NCBI RefSeq assembly: GCF_020921035.1
Contig: NC_063151.1
Coordinates: 27,348,934-27,412,933, forward strand
Direction of reading: 5' to 3'
DNA from: Rhodamnia argentea
Lineage: Eukaryota > Streptophyta > Magnoliopsida > Myrtales > Myrtaceae
Length of the DNA stretch: 64,000 nt
Part shown: one piece after another, positions 49,890 through 60,999 of the stretch
Numbering within the stretch: the first letter of the stretch is position 1
How the letters are laid out: each line of letters begins with the position of its first letter
The notes under the pieces: model-generated
The model's input: the letters and a program-made list of their open reading frames with translations, nothing else
What the model was told of the DNA's origin: nothing
Databases searched by the model: none
Program-made: the position numbers and the translations under genes

Positions 49890-51048
49890 TAGAGGTGGCA
49901 AAATGGGCATAGAACCCATATTCAACCCATATTTGATAGTGGTGGGCAAAAATGGGTTAGCTTAAGTGCTTAAATGGGTTATAAGTGGGTTATTTAGAAA
50001 TCCAATGGGTTCTAAATTAGTCATAAATGGGTCAGGTAAAACAATTATCTTAAGAGAGTTACAAATAAATTTTATGAATATTTAAAAAAAAAATCGAACT
50101 TTTAATATTTTATTATAATTTTTTTTTTCTTACGCTTTGGCCGCCATTGGCCGGTGACGGCCACCGGCAAGCTTAGGGTGAACTCGACTGGTCGAGATCT
50201 AGCGAGCCTCAAGGCTCGGCCGAGCGCCGGCCACGGCCATAGGCGAGCCTAGGGCGAGCTTTGTCGGCCAAGATCTAGCGAGCCTCGAGGTTCGGCCGAG
50301 CGCCGACAAGCTCAAGGCTTAGCCAATCTAGGCGAGCCGAAGCTTGGCCTAAACGTACGAGCCTAGGCGAGCTCGAGTCGCTAGTTGGGATTCGATCCGG
50401 GTGAGCTCATACGAGTCTAGGCTAGCTCGGGGCATGTCGGGATCCGGCCTCAAGTTGCCGGTTAGAATCGGGTGAGCCTCGAGCTCGCCGACATCGGGTG
50501 AGCTTGAGGCTCATCGGGATCTAGTATGGAGTCGCCCGCTTGAATTGAGTGAGCCTCGTCGAGAAGTGATCGGTTGTCGAGCTTCCCGCCGTCACCGAAG
50601 CCCCGAATACCGACGGATGGAGGAGGGAGGTTGCGGACGGAGTTGCGGACGTAGGTTGCAAACGAAGATTGCAAACGAAGGAGGGAGGAGAAAGGAGGAA
50701 GGAGAAAAAAAGAAAAAAGAAGAAAAATAAAAGATAAAATAAAATAAAAATTAAAAACATTTTTTTGTTGCGAAATTAAAAATATTTTATAAAATTACAA
50801 AATTTAAAAAATATATATAATAAAAAAAACTTTCACAAAATTTGTATTGTATGATTTAGTTAAATATCATTTTTTTATCCGGTATGATTTGGTTTAATAT
50901 AGCATTGTTTAAGAAATACGGGACGGGTATGTGTCATTAAATTTGCATTGAATAAATATGGATCAAAACGGGTTAAATGAGTTAATATGGATCGGATCAT
51001 ATTCGACCCAATCCAAACCCGACCCGACTCACCCATTTGACACCTCTA
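49890..51048. mobile_element. Non-autonomous hAT-like element (1159 bp) with 8-bp target duplication
   Basis: Flanked by CCTCTTAA (49882-49889) and CCTCTTAG (51049-51056). The termini TAGAGGTGGCAAAATGGG and, reverse-complemented, TAGAGGTGTCAAATGGG are of the hAT type. Subterminal regions repeat AAATGGGTTA-like words, which often act as transposase binding sites in such elements. The core (about 50150-50560) is GC-rich with duplicated GATCTAGCGAGCCTC and CGGCCGAGCGCCG words. No transposase ORF. Confidence 0.75.
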
Positions 51049-51056
51049 CCTCTTAG

Positions 51057-53868
51057 TAATTCTTCAATCATATAGCTCGAATGAACCGCTAGAGCAAACG
51101 AGGGTCGGCTAAATGAGAAGCAGCAGACAGTTTTCGATCACATTTGTTTCGTTTCATTTTCGCTTTGTCTGTCAATTCGAGGAGAAATAGACTGCATGTC
51201 CTAGGAAAAAGCTAAAGCGACTTCATTCGCGGGCATTGTTGAGGCAAATGGACGGAGAGAACCTAAAGATTGGCCGCTGAGCTGTTACTGTCAATCAGTA
51301 TTAGCCGCCTCATAGCTTTCTTCGGTGAGGGCAAGGAGTTCAGAAATCTTATGGACCTCATTCGTTTTGCGGCTCGAATGATAATCTGATTCTTTGGCGT
51401 TCTCCTTACAAGAGACAAATTTGTACTCAAACATGTGACAAATGAAAGTGAAGTGTCTTTCTCCTGAATATTTTACCAGATGAGATAAGTATTTCCTGGT
51501 GAGAGCTGCTGACTTCATATTCTTCTTTTTCACTATATTTTGAAGGGCTAGTATGCTTTTGCATCCCTCTAATGTGGACTCTCTAGACGTTTGATGAGAT
51601 TGATTTCTTGCTTCCCTTTGGAAGTTTCATCATGCTTAGGCGGACCTTGCGTCAAAGGGAGCAGATGAAATTTCCACTCAAAGCAACTCTAGAAACTGCT
51701 GATTAGCTATTCGATTGTAATCCTAGTGACCATGCCAATAATCAATCAGCTCATGAGCAGTTGCAATGTAGCAACTTGGCAAGTTGAAACTAATATCATT
51801 AGCGCACGATTTCCATTGTCACCCTGCAATGTCAACTTGGAAGACTTTCATCCGTGGACCCGTGGTGCGTCTGTTCGAATTAGTGTCTCGACATCTAGTT
51901 GCTATTTCCCCTTGCACCCATTTTATACGTCTTTCCAATCGTGTAATGATTATGATGCTTCGATTATTGCGAGGAGTTTTTCAATTATTCAGCCCATTTT
52001 CTAGTGCCGAGTAACTAGGCATATAATTCTGTGTCGAGTTGAATGGCTGCATCTGTCGAAGTCTGTCGTTGTTTTGGTTGAATTGCTAAATAATCATCTG
52101 CTTTCCTCTGATCCCCAGGGAAAGATTTCGACCTTTGTGTACTCGAAAAAAGTCGATTTTTCAGACACGAGGCTTTTAGAGAGCATGGCAAAAAAAGGAA
52201 TAGAGATGGTTGGAAGATGATCCTCAGACCAGGGGGCCTGCCATTTTTACTGATATCAACCTGACTCTGACTGATCATGTGAGCCAATTTTCTCAACATG
52301 AATGCAAAACTGGGCCAGCGACCAAGCCTGCTCCGCATGCTAGTAAAATATCCAACTCATCCTTGCATGCTGAGACAGAATATCAACATAAAAGTTGAGA
52401 CTTGCAGATGTTGTGCCTTGTGCATTATGAAGGTCAGGAGGTGAGAGAGTCCTTGCTCGAAAAAATCAGCAGGAGACTCACTCTCCGTGTGTCTCTCTCA
52501 GAGCACTAGGGCACATGGGCATTGGAGGACAGTTTCTCAATAATGGATCCCTGCAAATTGCAGGAGTTGATTGGTCGCTCAAGTGGGAATTTCTTCTCTT
52601 TTGCACAAGAGAGATCATAAACAAGCATTAAATTGAAGGTGCTATCATCATATCAATACCCTTTTGCCCACTATCCGCCAACATCAAGCAATTAAAGTAT
52701 TCTGAGGAAAGTCCAAACCATTTCCTATTTTCCAGGAATGAATGTCCACTTCACTAATCTCTTATCCCTTGAGCTGGGGAAAAATTTGAAAGCGGAAAAG
52801 GGGGAAATAGTAACGTCATTATGGATGAATAATCCAAGACACTAAAACCCCAGGCTTTGCAAGAGTTGACCTTGGTGTTTGTCATCAAATCCGCAAGTTG
52901 AAATCAGACAGTTATCGAGTCAAATCGAACTTTTGCACCCATTTTTTTCAAAAGCCTCACTCAATTGTTACTGCTACGTAAGTGTTGGGATTTGTCTATT
53001 CGTGGTGGGTAGTACTATGATTTTGCGCGTCACCCTTGGGCAGATGATGGACTTACAAGATTTGGGAGAGCCACCAATCAAGCGTTGCCACCATCAGCAA
53101 CTTAGAGCAGAGACGTAAACCGGTTGGGGGGCACTTCATCATTGCATTAACTTGAGGGCTTTAGAAGAGTGTGATCCACTCTGTCGTCTCGACCAGATAA
53201 ATGTATATGATCCTCAAGCAACTTGGCAAACCCGCGAAAGCATCCATTCTTCATTAATCCATCACAGTCCCCCTAATGAAAATAGACCAACTGTCACCCT
53301 CCGAATGAATAGACACTACAGTTAGTCTCAGCAGTCGCTCTGAATCTGTCCTTCATATGAAGAAATTCCTCGTAAAAGTGAAGTAAGAGATGTCCCAATG
53401 TCCCATTGGGTGAAGCCACGGAGGAGCAGAGTACTCGGGAGAGAGAGAGAGAGAGAGATTGAAAGTAGGGAAAGGAGAAGATACCAAATTTCACTATGCT
53501 TATATGTTTTTACTTAATATGGTAACAATCACATGACTTTCTTATTTTATACGCATCAAGAAGTAAGAGAATAAGAAGAAACCAGCTGAGCTCCAAAGTC
53601 CTAGCTACATCCAAAAGCTACAAGCTGGTCCCTCAAAACCTCCTACTTTACAACACAAAGCGAAGAAAAAAAAAATTTGAAACCTGAACAACACCCACAA
53701 AAAGTGATGTTACTCTTAGTCTGATATTGTAAAAAAGAGGAAATTCCGGGGACTTATCTGCAGACATCCCTCTGGTAAATCTCCTCCTTTTGGTCAACCG
53801 CTCCTGAACGCTTGGAAACTATTTACTGTAACTACTTCAACCTCTATACGGAGGCAACCCCACTATCC
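51057..53868. other. Gene-free interval downstream of NCED
   Basis: Contains the NCED 3' flank and a GA microsatellite at 53438-53458. An 80-codon minus-strand frame at 51291-51533 has no recognisable similarity and is not called. Confidence 0.5.
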
Positions 53869-55704
53869 CTAAGCCTGCCTCTCCAAGTCCTTGGAACTAA
53901 TGAAGGTGCCATGGAAACCATAAGGGACTCTTGATGGAAGCTTGATGGTGGCCTCCAATTCCAGAGTCACCGCATTCACAATCTGCAGCTCCGATCTCCA
54001 CTCCTTCTCATCGTGTACAAAGGCCAGCACATACCCATCATCTTCCCTCTCCGATTCCTGACCTCTCGGCACGTACATCGGCTCCCCACCGTATCTTTCC
54101 TCTCCATACATGTACTTCCTCACCTCGCCTGTCGACAGGTCGACCTTTGCGAACCCGGAAACCTTAGGCCACGGCTCGGCCAGCGCCAAGTAGGCGTGCT
54201 TGGTCCTCCTCCCTAGCTGGTTCCGGTTCACCATCCCGGCCTCCAGATTGATTTGCTCTGACTCAGCGATGATGCGGCGCCTTGTAGACTTGCCTGTCTT
54301 GACGTTCAGCCTAATTTCGGATAACACGCTCTGCAGGCTCTCTTCGGACTCGTTAAAAATGGAGTCCGGCGGAGTCATGCACGAGCCTATCACGACGATC
54401 TCGTCGGTCTCCGTCTCTTCCCAAGCGTTCCAGAGATGGAAGCAGAAGCAATCGGGCACTTCGATCCACTTGATTCCGGATGCGTCCTTTGCATTCTTCT
54501 CGAGTACTCCGAACCGCGAGACCTTGTCCTTGTCGTAGATCACCGGGGAGCCGCCGCGGATCATTTCCGGCAGCTTGAACACCACCTGCTGATCCGGAAT
54601 CACGACAAAGCGCTCGGTGATGGCGAAATCATGCATCATGGTCGGCTCAGCGAGGGGGATCTCGACGTCGGGGGACTTCTCGCCGTCCTTGGAGAATCGA
54701 AAGTACTTGAGGTAAGGCTTCCGGACGACGTCGTAGCTGAGGGCGAACATCTCGCCGGAAGCTGGGTCGATCTTCGGGTGGGCGATCATCGGAGAGTCGA
54801 GCTGGCCGGTGAAGTCGTAGCGGCCGACGGTCTCGAGGTCGCCGGTGCGCGTGACGCGCACGTGGTAGGGGAGGTCGTCCTCGGACATCGCGAGGAGGTG
54901 GCCGTCGAAGTAGGCGAGGCCGGCGTTCGCGACGCCCATGCCATTCCGGTGGTCGACGAGGCCGAAGAGGCTGCGGGCGTAGAAGAGCATGAGCCGCGCG
55001 ATGCCGGAGTGGCCGTGGAGCTCGCCGATGGCCTTGGGGAAGATGGGGCGGCCGAGGCCCCGCTCCTGGACTAGGCGGTGCGTCTCCGTGAACCGGCAGG
55101 CGTAGCTCACGGAGCCGCCGGAGAAGCGGACGGCGTGGATCATGCCGTCGCCGTCGAAGAAGTGGTGGCCAGCGACCGGCTCGTGGAGCGGGTTGGCGCC
55201 GTTCCGGACGTACACGCCCTGGATGCATTCCGGGATCTTGCCAATCACCGGCAGGGAGCGGGCGACCGGCTGCTCGGGCACCGGAGCGAAGTTGCCCGAA
55301 ATCTGGACTCTGGGGTCGGCGGTTTTGGGAAGCGGGTGGGTGCGCTCGTGCGAGACCAAGGCGGACTCTACAGCGTCCAATGCGATGGAAGCAGCTCTCT
55401 GTAGAAAGTTCCAATCTTGAGGCGAGGAAGACGATGAATCGGGGGTGGAGCTGTGCTTCGGGGGACTGGCGACGGGAGAGGACATGGGGGGCTGGGAGGG
55501 AGCTTTTGTTTTGGGGAGATGGAGAATGGAGGGGGTGTGGAGAGAACAGGCGATGCTGTTGGGCTTATCTCTGGGCCTGAGAGAGCCCAAGTCAAGGAAT
55601 GAAGGAGAGGACTGCCGTGAAGAAGAGGAGAGACAACTGGACTTGACCCCCGTGCCAGCAGCAGCAGCAGAAGAAGAAGCTGCAGCCATCCTTGATGATA
55701 TCAT
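53869..55704 (-). CDS. NCED3: 9-cis-epoxycarotenoid dioxygenase, intronless
   Basis: A single 611-aa exon. NCED cleaves 9-cis-violaxanthin or 9'-cis-neoxanthin to xanthoxin in plastids, the committed step of abscisic acid synthesis. The first 60 or so residues are Ser/Ala-rich and basic, as in a chloroplast transit peptide. The four iron-ligand histidines are present: H309 (AHPKID), H358 (MMHDFAIT), H423 (FHLWNAWEE) and H598 (YGFHGTF). The first two gaps (49 and 65 residues) equal those of maize VP14 as I recall it. Family blocks [18 protein letters not shown] and [11 protein letters not shown] are intact. Lack of introns is typical of NCEDs and separates them from CCD1 and CCD4-type relatives. 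The N-terminal part is strongly GC-rich. The first ATG was used; a second lies five codons on. NCED3 is chosen over NCED5/9 partly on neighbourhood. Confidence 0.95.
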   Translation of the reverse strand: MISSRMAAASSSAAAAGTGVKSSCLSSSSRQSSPSFLDLGSLRPRDKPNSIACSLHTPSILHLPKTKAPSQPPMSSPVASPPKHSSTPDSSSSSPQDWNFLQRAASIALDAVESALVSHERTHPLPKTADPRVQISGNFAPVPEQPVARSLPVIGKIPECIQGVYVRNGANPLHEPVAGHHFFDGDGMIHAVRFSGGSVSYACRFTETHRLVQERGLGRPIFPKAIGELHGHSGIARLMLFYARSLFGLVDHRNGMGVANAGLAYFDGHLLAMSEDDLPYHVRVTRTGDLETVGRYDFTGQLDSPMIAHPKIDPASGEMFALSYDVVRKPYLKYFRFSKDGEKSPDVEIPLAEPTMMHDFAITERFVVIPDQQVVFKLPEMIRGGSPVIYDKDKVSRFGVLEKNAKDASGIKWIEVPDCFCFHLWNAWEETETDEIVVIGSCMTPPDSIFNESEESLQSVLSEIRLNVKTGKSTRRRIIAESEQINLEAGMVNRNQLGRRTKHAYLALAEPWPKVSGFAKVDLSTGEVRKYMYGEERYGGEPMYVPRGQESEREDDGYVLAFVHDEKEWRSELQIVNAVTLELEATIKLPSRVPYGFHGTFISSKDLERQA

Positions 55705-55923
55705 GATTCTCTATTTTGGTGAGGTGTTGCAGCAGAGAAGAGTCAAGATTTGTGGGTTTCGTGTGGGTTTTTCTTCTTGGTCGGGTTTTATCGAGGATTC
55801 GGAGGATTCGATGTTTTGTCTGTGTCACCCTTTTGAAGTTGGGCGAGTGAGCTGAAGCAGAAGAAGAGGGGAGGAAGTTGTTGTTGGATTGTTGTGGGGG
55901 AGAGAGAGACGGGGGGAAGGAGG

Positions 55924-55988
55924 TATATATAGGGAGAGAAGAGAGGCCATGCAGGTCCACTTCATAGCGAGCAGCAGACCACCACGTG
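55924..55988 (-). promoter_or_regulatory. TATA box and G-box/ABRE in the NCED promoter
   Basis: A TATATATA stretch at 55924-55931 sits about 220 bases upstream of the NCED start codon. A CACGTG core lies at 55983-55988, about 50 bases further upstream. A second CACGTG is at 56714-56719. CACGTG cores are bound by bZIP and bHLH factors; a role in stress or ABA response is inferred. Confidence 0.5.
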
Positions 55989-57593
55989 TTCGGATTTGAG
56001 AGAGAAGACACACCCATTGGACTCAATAAGTGTGTCTCTTCTTTCTCTCTCTCTCTCTCTCTTTTTTTTCCTTTTTCTAGTTTCCTTTTCCTATTCTTCC
56101 TTCCTCTTGCAAGTGCCCCAAAACATGGCTGCTCATTCCCATGACACGACCATAAATATGTAAAGGGCCTCGGAAAACATGTCTCGAGTACACTTGTTAA
56201 GTAATCAAATGGGATCCCGCATAAAATCCGGCCTAAAAAAATCCGATCGGTGATTTAAAAGGTAACCATGTCGACTTGGATTCCATAAAATTCTCCGCGC
56301 AAATTTGATTTTGGCATGCGGATAATCTTGTAGCGAGATTTGTGTAAGCTGCAGTCCGTCGATTCCCTTAAATCTCCCCGTGAGACTCACACGATACGAT
56401 GATTGAGACGGATCGAGCCCACGCGAGCTCGGTGCAATAGGGGGCGGATCCCTTCGACATGGATTTTATGTAGTTAAGGGTATATGAAAAAAGGGTGGGA
56501 AAGGGAGGGGTGAGGGGGAGGGGGTGGCTGATTGGACCATTACGTGGGGGTCGGGGAAAGTGGAGCTGGACGTGTTGGTAAGATGAACGTCGTTGCCATT
56601 GGTCCATTATGCGCGTCCTTCCCAATTTCTCCCTCCTCCTCTTCTTCACAGAAAAAAAAAAGAAGAAAAGGAAAGAAAAAGAATTGGCGTAGTGACCGTG
56701 ACAACAACCGCAACACGTGGCACCGTCTTCCTGTGACTCTTACTTTTCCCCCGCCCCGAGATCTTAAGGTCTGCATCAGTCATGCCCCCACACGCTTGCT
56801 TCGCATGGCATGGTCGTTTGCCCATTTGGTCACCACTATTCGGCCATTCCTATTCTTCTTCTCGTTTTCTCAAAACCAACCACCCCCTCCAAAAAAAAAA
56901 AAAAAAAAAATTTAAAAATAAATAAACAAATAAATAAAATATATTTACAAAATTAGAAAAATATGCACTTCCTAGATATAACAATTAGGCCCCAAAAGAA
57001 AATTCATATTTCAATCGACGCCCTCCCTCCAAAATAAACAAACGCCCCGCATTGAAAGCAAGGTCAATCTTTTTCTTTTTCTGTTCTTTTTTCTTAAGAA
57101 CTTCGGGTTAATTAATTTTGTCTTCCTCGGATTTTCGTTTACCATACTTATATTTCCCTTGCATCACGCATCTTCCTTCTAAGACCGAAATACATGGAGA
57201 TCCACGAATATTGTTTTTTTTTTTTTCCTCTGCTTGTCAATAATGATGTAATTTATGCAATAATATCAATCTCAAGAAATCGGTCGGCGTATCTTCCTCT
57301 TGCTCTTTTCCTCTTTCGTTTTTCTTTTTTCTTTTTTTCCCCCTTTGATTAGATTGTGTTGGATCAACTTCTGAGATACCATTATCTTACTCTTATCCCT
57401 CGAAAATTATGCAGAATTTGTACATGAATTTAGGTGTTATTACTTGCATATCGTGGGAATTTTTCAAGTGTTTCAGATTTTGGAAACATCCAAAATGCAC
57501 GAACCGCCCGCGGATTTTAACTCTATAACACGAGTGTTATGCCTTTGCAATTAACTAAACCAGCAACATAAGGGAAAGATGGGGTTGCGTATA
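55989..57593. other. Distal upstream region of NCED; no gene seen
   Basis: Contains a CT microsatellite (56044-56062), purine/pyrimidine-rich tracts and poly-A runs near 56890-56910. No supported gene. Confidence 0.5.
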
Positions 57594-57952
57594 CTATAAG
57601 TGTCAAAACTTATGTACGACATTCACTTTAATACCAAAATTTTCAAAATGATCATTTAAGTGTTAGTTTTTTTTAAAAACGATCACTTCAATGTCAAAAC
57701 TCTCAAAAACCATCACTTAAGTGCCAAATATTTTGAAAAACGTTCACTTCAGTACCAACTCATGTGAGCCACTTCAGCTCAAATATTAATAAAAAAAAAT
57801 AGGCCACGTTGAAGTTCGAGCGAATCACGTCAACTCAAATCGGATTTGGCACCGAATTGAGCGTTTTTCAAAAAATTTGACAATTAAGTGACCGTTTTGA
57901 ATGTTTTTGTACTAAAATGAGCATCGTACACATGTTTTAGCACTTGTAGGGC
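57594..57952. mobile_element. Fold-back element, family 2, copy B
   Basis: The left arm ACTATAAGTGTCAAAACTTA and then TGTACGACATTCACTTTAAT is mirrored by ACTAAAATGAGCATCGTACA and ATGTTTTAGCACTTGTAGG on the right. It is the same style as the element at 25287-25538. Non-coding. Confidence 0.65.
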
Positions 57953-59150
57953 ACTTTAGCCGAGAAAGATGATTGGAATCGCATCACTTGTAATTAACTC
58001 GGCTTTACTCCTCCAACCACCCATTCAACTAACAAATCTAGGGAAATCGAGTTAATTTATTCCCCTAATTCGAGCAAATCTCAACCCCTTCCCAATGAAA
58101 CCTACCAAATCCTCTCAACCTTAAATGACCCCTTCCATTTAGACAGATAAAGCGCTTGGTCAGGCGCCATCATCAACGGGGATTGACGCAAAAGTGTCCT
58201 CTCCGTCATGAACTCGAAATCTAATTCGTCTTTGCACCAAGTACTTTCCCCTAGCAACCGTAGACTTTCCTTCCACCATTACTTTTCTCTCTCTATATAT
58301 AGTAAAATACACAACGAGTCTTAGTCTTCAACTCGCAATTAGCAGGTAGAGATTCCTTCTCTTCCATCTTCTTCTTCTCCAACTCCTGCCAACGGTGCGA
58401 TCTCTCGTGTAAATGGGCTTTCAATTGTCCAATCATGGGATAACAACCATATCTCCCTCCCTCCACGTTGTCTACCATACGACGAATAAACGACAAGAGA
58501 AAGAAGAAGTGGGATTACTCTTTCTAATGTCATGCATGACTCCAATCCCCTATAAGGGTCTTATAGTTTATTCCCATATTATTATAAATCGTTCGTCTGG
58601 AAAAAAAAAAGGACAAAAAGAAGAAGCAAACTTGGTTGTAATGATCTAGATGACAAATGCCGTCACAAAACAAATATATCATTCCTAAGTTCCATACGTG
58701 TCCGTTTCTGACAAGCACGTACTTGTAGGCAAAACCCCATTTGTTTTAATCACGATTCGGTCGGGAACTAAAAAAAATTTACGAACTCCTATCATGAGGG
58801 TAATCATAGAATTAATTTTTCGTGTTATGCGCCCCATCTGCCCTTTTGATTATTGTTATCACCATAATCAGTTCTCATTTCTTTCCTCTTTCCTCTTTGT
58901 TAACTTCCTCTTATCTTTCGATGCTTTTTGTCTGCCGATGGTCATATAATATTTGTCATCGTGTTCCTTATGCTTGAGGCACAACAGCAAGGCCTTTTAA
59001 TAAAGGGTTGAGATTATTTAGTCGGGTGGGATCTCTGTCATCGCGAAAGGGAAGCATTATCCTAGGTAATGCTTCGTTTCTTTATTGCTGCTTCCTCTCG
59101 TGACAACGAATCCCCTCTCGGTAAATCGACTTTACAAGTCTTATTATGTC
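57953..59150. other. Gene-free interval
   Basis: Nothing recognisable on either strand. It separates a fold-back element from a retrotransposon scrap. Confidence 0.5.
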
Positions 59151-59339
59151 ATTTATACTGAACTAGTAAATCAACTCTACAATGCTGAGTATGATGAACT
59201 AGTCGCCGGCTTAGGTTATGTTTTTGTTAAAGAAGCAATTAAGAAGAGGCTTGACGTGGAAATGTGGTCCGTGACATCTAGAGTGGTATTTATGGAGATA
59301 AGATTGCGTAAACTATGTGAAAGTAACGGCATAAAGTAA
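59151..59339 (+). pseudogene. Scrap of a retrotransposon RNase H domain (Ty3/gypsy-like)
   Basis: The frame reads YNAEYDELVAGLGYVF and then KKRLDVEMWS. This resembles the NNEAEYEALIAGLRLA and KKLEVxSDS blocks of the RNase H domain in gypsy-type polyproteins. Only about 60 codons remain, with no surrounding reverse transcriptase or LTR. It is a dead fragment and could be a chance match. Confidence 0.4.
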
Positions 59340-59462
59340 CTCGTATGAACAATGGAGGTAGTACTAGAAGTTCATAGACATTGCATGCCGCGAACATGTT
59401 TGTCAAGATCCTCTCAATATGCTCCTCCAGCATAATTTTCATGTGTTTTCATAGTTGCCAGG

Positions 59463-59857
59463 AAAAATTGTCCAAAGAGTCCTAAACCTATAATACGCAT
59501 GTCTTGTAGACAATTTAGTCATAAACTTTTGTGAATTTAGTTCTAAACCTTTCTAATAACTTGCCAATTTAAATCACAAAAAATGTAACAAAACTGTTCA
59601 TGTCGACGTCGGCTGAACCGTCACGTCAATGATTTCCGGCTAAAATTTTTCGGAATGACTAATTGACCAATCATCAAAATATTTATGACTAAATTAGCAA
59701 GTCCTCATAAAAATTTAGTACTAAATTAGCACAATCGAAAGGTTTGAAACTAAATATGTAAGTTGTCAAAAGATTTAGAACTAAATTGATAAAATTGAAA
59801 GGTATAAGACTGAATTAACCGCGAGACGATAAATTTAGGACTTTTCAAACAAGTTTT
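59463..59857. mobile_element. Fold-back element, family 1, copy F
   Basis: The left end is AAAAATTGTCCAAAGAGTCC then TAAACCTATAA. The right end has AAATTTAGGACTTTTCAAAC and AAGTTTT. The inner words ATGTCGACGTCGGCTGAACC and ATGATTTCCGGCTAAAATTT are shared with other copies. The left half is shorter than the right, so the copy seems internally deleted. Non-coding. Confidence 0.65.
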
Positions 59858-60657
59858 CCCATAAATACCAAGAGGGCTCCATTCATCCCCCAATCTATGG
59901 TCCTCGGTAAGAGTGTCATTCAACACTGATTTGATTTCATACCCTAATCGATGTTTGCTTTGACGAGTAATGTTCGAGGAACAAATCAAGGGGACATGAA
60001 TCAATTGTAATCCATACATCCCCCACGGCCCCCTGCTTTCCATCGCACGCACATGAAATGCACTTTCTTAGAGGCTTAAGTTTAGACGGCACAAGTACAT
60101 GCACATGCACAAGAAACGCCAACACTCGCCCTCCAGGGGACAACACCACGACCAATTTCCTTATCATTATCGGATGATGGGAGATCACGGTTCGATGTGC
60201 AGATTATGGTGGACAATTATGTCGAACGTCTGTACTGTCAAAAGTATGCAAATAAAAATAATAATAATTTTTATCATGTAAAACTCAGCTCACGGATTAG
60301 CAAGGGCTTCAAGATCACGGTAATCCACAAGATCAAATAAGTACGAAAGAGCACATGTTGAGAGAGGTGGAGGATCGTTTCATCTCCATGTGCGCTTGAA
60401 TTATTGAGGTATGGCTCATAGTCTCCATCAATAGGAAGGCAAGGGGGTCCGGAAGGCCGTCCTAAGGGCAGCGCCCCACTATTGGGTCCATGCTTTATTG
60501 ATAGTTTGGATTTGAGCTCAAAAATATCTACCGGGTAGTTTAGGGCTTTCTTGTCCCTTAAGGTTTTCTTGTGCCATCTATATATAATCTCCTTTTATTA
60601 TAATTGAGAATTGTAATAGAGAAGTGAAATGTGCTAATTACAGTGGAATCATATGTT

Positions 60658-60767
60658 AGATGTAGCCCTAGTTAAAGAGTGAATCAAGATAAAATCCCAT
60701 ATATCGATTTTTCTTTCTCGCGCTTTTTCTCTTTATTTCGTTGTGTCTATGCGCCTAATCCCAACAT
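60658..60767 (+). repeat. Possible 3' part of a copia-type LTR
   Basis: The stretch GATGTAGCCCTAGTTAAAGA, then GAATCAAGATAAAATC, a T-rich run and an end in CCCAACA has the look of the R/U5 part of a plant copia LTR. The 5' limit was not found and no partner LTR is in the window. Confidence 0.35.
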
Positions 60768-60960
60768 TCATTGCTTCAGAAATTAAATGGTTGCATTGGT
60801 TACTGGCTCGTATATTTCCGTGGGGATTACTCTCTGGGATTGGCAAACCAATACATCACACAACAAATTGGAGCCAGATAAGACGTCTTTCGATTCAAGG
60901 GCATCTAATTCATGAGCTTTTAGAGCTCCACTGCGAATTTCTAAACTCGCGATCCCATAA
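60768..60960 (+). pseudogene. Scrap of a copia-type RNase H domain
   Basis: The frame reads ASEIKWLHWLLA, like the TSEIxWLRWLL block of Ty1/copia RNase H. IHHTTNW follows (compare IHIASNPVF) and then LELHCEF (compare IEIDCHF), with the usual spacing but many changes. No other polyprotein part is seen. It directly follows the LTR-like end, which is the wrong order for an intact element. Confidence 0.4.
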
Positions 60961-60999
60961 TAGAGGGAAACATAACGACCCTCGAGTTTTATCCCGCTA

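Noticed and set aside
51291-51533. 80-codon minus-strand frame
   Set aside because: No similarity recognised, no promoter or splice context, and chance frames of this length are common here.
54436-55414. Long open frames on both other frames of NCED
   Set aside because: The NCED N-terminal half is very GC-rich, so stop codons are rare in all frames; the NCED frame alone has conserved catalytic histidines.
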